Shown here: one piece after another, positions 60,600-64,000 of the stretch
Position numbering within the stretch: the stretch's first letter is position 1
Layout of the letters: each line of letters begins with the position of its first letter
NCBI RefSeq assembly: GCF_018991925.1
Contig: NW_024748870.1
Span: 3,248,705 to 3,312,704 of the forward strand
Direction: 5' to 3'
DNA: 64,000 nucleotides
DNA from: Homarus americanus
Taxonomy: Eukaryota; Arthropoda; Malacostraca; Decapoda; Nephropidae
Translations under genes and position numbers: made by a program
The notes under the pieces: generated by a model
Seen by the model: only the letters and a program-made list of their open reading frames with translations
Database searches by the model: none
What the model was told of the DNA's origin: nothing

Positions 60600-61172
60600 T
60601 GTTATTGTGTGGCTGATGTTAAGTTATTATATTAAAGATCACATTCACGGCTCATTTCCGGTATACATACATATATACATACATAAATACATACATAAGG
60701 TTTCTCTACACTGAGAGAAGCTATCTAATTGGTGGTAAGTAACATGACGTCACTTACAGGTATGAGGTAATGTTCCTGGTAATTACAGAATATTGATCAT
60801 TTATTAGAAGTTTTATGTTATTGTGATTTTATTTCCTAGTTACATTATGGTTACTTTTATTTATTTATTTGTTTATTTATTTATTTCTTTGTTTATTTAT
60901 TTATTTATTAGTTTGTTTATTTATGTCTACATCCTCGTGTGTGTGTGTGGTGGAAGGGGGTGGGCATCGCTACGAAACTATGCATGTGGTGTGGTCGGAG
61001 GTGTGGTCGAGGTGTGGTCGAGGTGTCATGTGTATTGGCAATAAATTTCTTCTTTAAGTGATCAATTGAGCAATTTGTTGGACATTGATAGTGAGTTATG
61101 TGCTGAGGTTAGGTTAGGTTTGGTTTGGTGATGAAGTGTTAGGTTGTGTGGAGCGAGAGAAGCTTCATTGGT

Positions 61173-61217
<45 letters not shown>

Positions 61218-61330
61218 GAGTTGTACATGTATACCTATACTGTCCTGTGAGTTGAGTCTTATTATTCACTTCATGAGGCGTGACCAGTAACCATATATAT
61301 CATGTCTTTACCAGGATATATCACAAGGTT
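60600..61330. other. Intergenic DNA with simple repeats
   Basis: (TTTA)n-type runs are at 60856-60922 and (CA)n at 61171-61215. GTGTGGTCGAGGT is repeated at 60990-61025. A short TTAGG-like run is at 61108-61125. No gene. Confidence 0.5.
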
Positions 61331-61335
61331 CCTCC

Positions 61336-61590
61336 ACTACTACCACTACCACCACCACCACTACTACCACCACTACTACTACTACCACCACTTCTACCAC
61401 TACTATCACCACCACTACTACTACTACAACAACCACTACCACGACCACGAATACCACTACCACCACTACTACCACTACCACCACCACTACTACCACCACT
61501 ACTACTACTACAACAACCACAACCACTACTACGACCACGAATACCACTACCACCACTACCTCCACTACCACCACCACTACTACCACCACG
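61336..61590. repeat. (CTA/CCA)n trinucleotide array, left block
   Basis: Imperfect ACC/ACT triplets with an internal duplication of about 100 bp (GACCACGAATACCACTACC occurs twice). The right block at 62742 shares the same phrases, so the two blocks probably formed one array before the LINE fragment between them was inserted. Confidence 0.9.
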
Positions 61591-61689
61591 TGGCCTCCAG
61601 CCTCCCCCAATAGCCACACCTTCGCCACCATTTATTTACCTTAATATTAAATATCCTAATACATAAGAAACTATCCTATCTGTGTTAAA

Positions 61690-62740
61690 TTAGTTGAGCC
61701 GCAGATCCATGCGGCATTCGGTGACTGTAGCCTCATAGTCGATATCTGCAGCAGTTGTCGGAGTAGGGGCAGAAGCTCTCGTTCCCCTGAGGCAGAGCAA
61801 AGCCGACCGAAGGAGAGAGAAGGACAGTCGACATCTCATCCAGGCTGTGACATAACTTCTGGGCTGCTGCTTCTGTTCGGAGATCAGCTCCGCGAGTCTG
61901 GCGTAGAAACATCTTGCACTTGGGCCCATCCCACCAGAGGTTGTGAACACTAGAGGAGTGAAGCTGCCTTGATCAACATTTTGAATTCTCTCCCCATATG
62001 CCCTTCTCTTGTCGTTCTCGTTCCTCCTATGCGCAGCATCGAGAGCTAGGTTACGGTGACAAACGGCCATGGGATCAAAAATCCTGATGTCGAAGAAAGC
62101 TCGCTGTCCCCGCGTCCAGAATCCTCGAGCACTGACGTCCACACGGGCTTCGTTAGATGTGTTTGAAGTCCTGTGTTGGAAGATCTCGCCATCCAGTGGA
62201 AGGAGGGTCGGTTCTACCATGACGTCCCGGCAGATTTCCTTCAACATATTTGCTGTGAGATCCCTTACCTCGTCATGCCTCATGCATATGAAGCCCCCCT
62301 TCTTGCAAACCATGGCGTGATCACCATCATAGGAATAGCCACACACGCATTGGGAGGGCAAACCATCTACTGGCCAACCGTACCTTAGAGCAATGGCATC
62401 TGTAAATTCTTGTTTGTTAAGGCTGAAACCATTTGCCCTTATCGGTAACGTAGTTAACCAGTTCGAGGCGCCCACCTCCTGCGCTATAGCTACTTTTTTT
62501 GTCAAATTTTCTGGAACCAGCAGCAATAGTTGCTGCAACATGTCATTTTGGCAGTGCTGCCGATCTGTTGTAATGGACCTACGGATCTTATTAACTTCGC
62601 TGGTGTCCACTTCCCCTGTTGCATTCTGGGCTATTATGTGGTCAGTGAGGGCTGCCGTGAGCTTAAGTGAATTTTGATGTTCAGAGTCAGCAATCTCCTC
62701 TGGATTAGTTAGTCCCATCCCTCCCAGTCTTGGTCCCCCA
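61690..62740 (-). CDS. Non-LTR retrotransposon ORF C-terminal part: zinc knuckle and putative restriction-like endonuclease
   Basis: The minus frame is open from the edge of the trinucleotide array (about 62740) to a stop at 61690, about 350 codons with no breaks. It opens PRLGGMGLTNP, a conserved post-RT block, so the RT itself has been cut away. A CCHC-type knuckle CVCGYSYDGDHAMVC (about 62335-62290) is followed by RHDEVRDLTANML. Then comes EARVDVSARGFW...AFFDIRIFDP, which I read as the PD-(D/E)xK-like core of the restriction-like endonuclease used by R2/Dong-type LINEs, with D-x-R in place of D-x-K. Similar ORFs are common in invertebrate genomes (recall). It has no host promoter or start; the Met at 62718 is internal. 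Alternative: an unrelated nuclease-domain transposon protein. Confidence 0.7.
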
Positions 62741-62741
62741 C

Positions 62742-62925
62742 TACTACTACTACCACTTCTACCACTACTATCACCACCACTACTACTACTACTACTACAA
62801 CCACTACTACGACCACGAATACCACTACCACCACTACCTCCACTACCACCATCACTACTACGACCAACACCGTCACCACCACCACTACCACTACTACCAC
62901 CACTATCACTACCACCACCTCGCCT
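62742..62925. repeat. (CTA/CCA)n trinucleotide array, right block
   Basis: ACC/ACT triplets including GACCACGAATACCACTACC, as in the left block at 61336. Confidence 0.9.
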
Positions 62926-63540
62926 CAGTGACTCCGTGTGCTGCTTCAGGTTATATAATTATAAGACGATAAACGGACATAGAGTTTTATTGATCATTAA
63001 TGACTGACTGCATCTCTATCTATACTTAAATTAATATTGCGTTTAACTATTAACTATATCCTATCTTTATTATATTTAAACGATACATTAAATATGATTG
63101 AATTAAAGTATAAGGAATATATTTCATTACTATTTTGCAGTACAGGATTTCTTTAAGTTGCATGAAGGTAAAATTTTGTCTCGAGGTGAAATTTGTTTGG
63201 GGTTAATATACCGCGCCAGGTGACCTAGTTTACCCTATGATAATACACACACACACACACACACCAGCGACGTTAAAGTTAACAAAAATCAGAGAACCCG
63301 AGTAAGTTAGTGGGTGGGCGGGCGGGTGTGTTAGTGGATGGGTGGGCAACAGGTCTGGGGTGGCGGCGTCTTGGCACTGACCACAATAAGGCACTATGAC
63401 GCACGAGGGGGTTAAGGGGGGGGGGATGGGACACTTTCAATTGGTCATAATCTGGAGACGAGTTTGTCGTGGATGTGTTGATTCAACCCCGCGTCTTGTC
63501 TACCGCTCTTGTGGTGTAATGACGTCCCGTAGCTCACCAA
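62926..63540. other. Intergenic DNA without recognised genes
   Basis: (AC)n at 63246-63264 and a G-rich run near 63416. No gene. Confidence 0.45.
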
Positions 63541-63792
63541 GTCCCTACCACCACCACTACCACACCTCACCACCCCTACCACCACCACACCTCTCCACCC
63601 CTACCACCACCACCACCACCACCACCCCTACCACCACCACCACCACCACCTACCACCTCCACACACCACTACCCACCACACCTCACCACCACCACCACCA
63701 CCACCACACCTCACCACCACTACCACCACCACCACCACACCTCACCACCACCACCACCACACCTCACCACTACTACCACCATCACCACCACC
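63541..63792. repeat. (CCA)n trinucleotide array
   Basis: About 250 bp of CAC triplets with ACCTC interruptions. The Thr/His/Pro ORFs are artefacts. A (GT)n follows at 63812-63854. Confidence 0.95.
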
Positions 63793-64000
63793 GAGATGTG
63801 ATGTAGAGATTGTGTGTGTGTGTGTGTGTGTGTATGTGTGTGTGTGTGTGTGTGTTAGGGTAGGTACACATGACATTGTTCCCTCAGAGGCGTAACCTAA
63901 TGGACTAAAATCACCATCTATGAAGGGCAAGATTCCCTATATAACGCCCACTATAGAAGTCAAAATGGCTCCTATAGGTATACACTGTGGCTATACAGAC

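Noticed and set aside
61280..61666. 128-codon Pro/Leu ORF and poly-Val, poly-Tyr-His and Gly-Ser frames
   Set aside because: They are frames of the ACC/ACT trinucleotide array.
63396..63806. 136-codon Thr/His/Pro ORF
   Set aside because: It is derived from (CCA)n.

Overview
The window is eukaryotic, intron-rich and very repeat-dense. It most likely comes from a decapod crustacean such as a crayfish, lobster or shrimp. The reasons are an AA15-type lytic polysaccharide monooxygenase, short interstitial arrays of the arthropod telomere motif TTAGG, very long dinucleotide microsatellites and a dense mix of CR1-like LINEs, Ty3/gypsy elements, hAT, Tigger and mariner-type DNA transposons. The species is inferred, not proven. 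Most open frames here are low-complexity or intronic noise.

Three protein-coding genes are supported by joining exons at splice sites with consistent phase. (1) 2234-4067 (+): a complete four-exon, 236-residue secreted AA15 copper monooxygenase, probably acting on chitin or cellulose; intron 2 carries a hAT-like MITE. (2) 16952-20162 (+): a three-exon, 139-residue, GPI-anchored three-finger (Ly6/uPAR) protein. A second in-phase terminal exon lies at 22796-22929, beyond a 1.5-kb Tigger element. (3) 47945 down to 42719, and probably to 38289 (-): most of a two-pore-domain potassium channel with both selectivity filters. Its first exon(s) lie off the right edge or were not found. The cytoplasmic tail may end in an exon encoding heptapeptide repeats.

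Region by region. 0-5 kb: the LPMO gene. 5-16 kb: gene-free DNA with inverted-repeat MITEs, an internally deleted hAT element (10449-11175, 8-bp target duplication), a gypsy remnant beside a LINE fragment, and a foldback element with a TTAGG-type core. 16-28 kb: the Ly6 gene in a stretch strikingly rich in TACTGTA/TACAGTA words. 28-33.5 kb: a nested stack in which a LINE fragment is split by gypsy element A (-), whose LTR is split by gypsy element B (+), and a 183-bp palindromic MITE sits inside A. 33.5-38 kb: gene-poor with huge (TA)n arrays. 38-48 kb: the K2P gene, with an antisense glycoprotein-like (Env-like) ORF in one intron. 48-56 kb: several CR1-like LINE 3' ends, one inserted into another, and a mariner MITE. 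56-64 kb: a 72-bp tandem repeat, purine-rich and trinucleotide arrays, another mariner MITE, and the 3' part of a LINE-type ORF with a zinc knuckle and putative restriction-like endonuclease embedded in a trinucleotide array.

The three host genes are unrelated and show no operon logic. The main biology is the insertion history of the mobile elements, the possible alternative Ly6 terminus, the repeat-built potassium-channel tail and the Env-like fragment.
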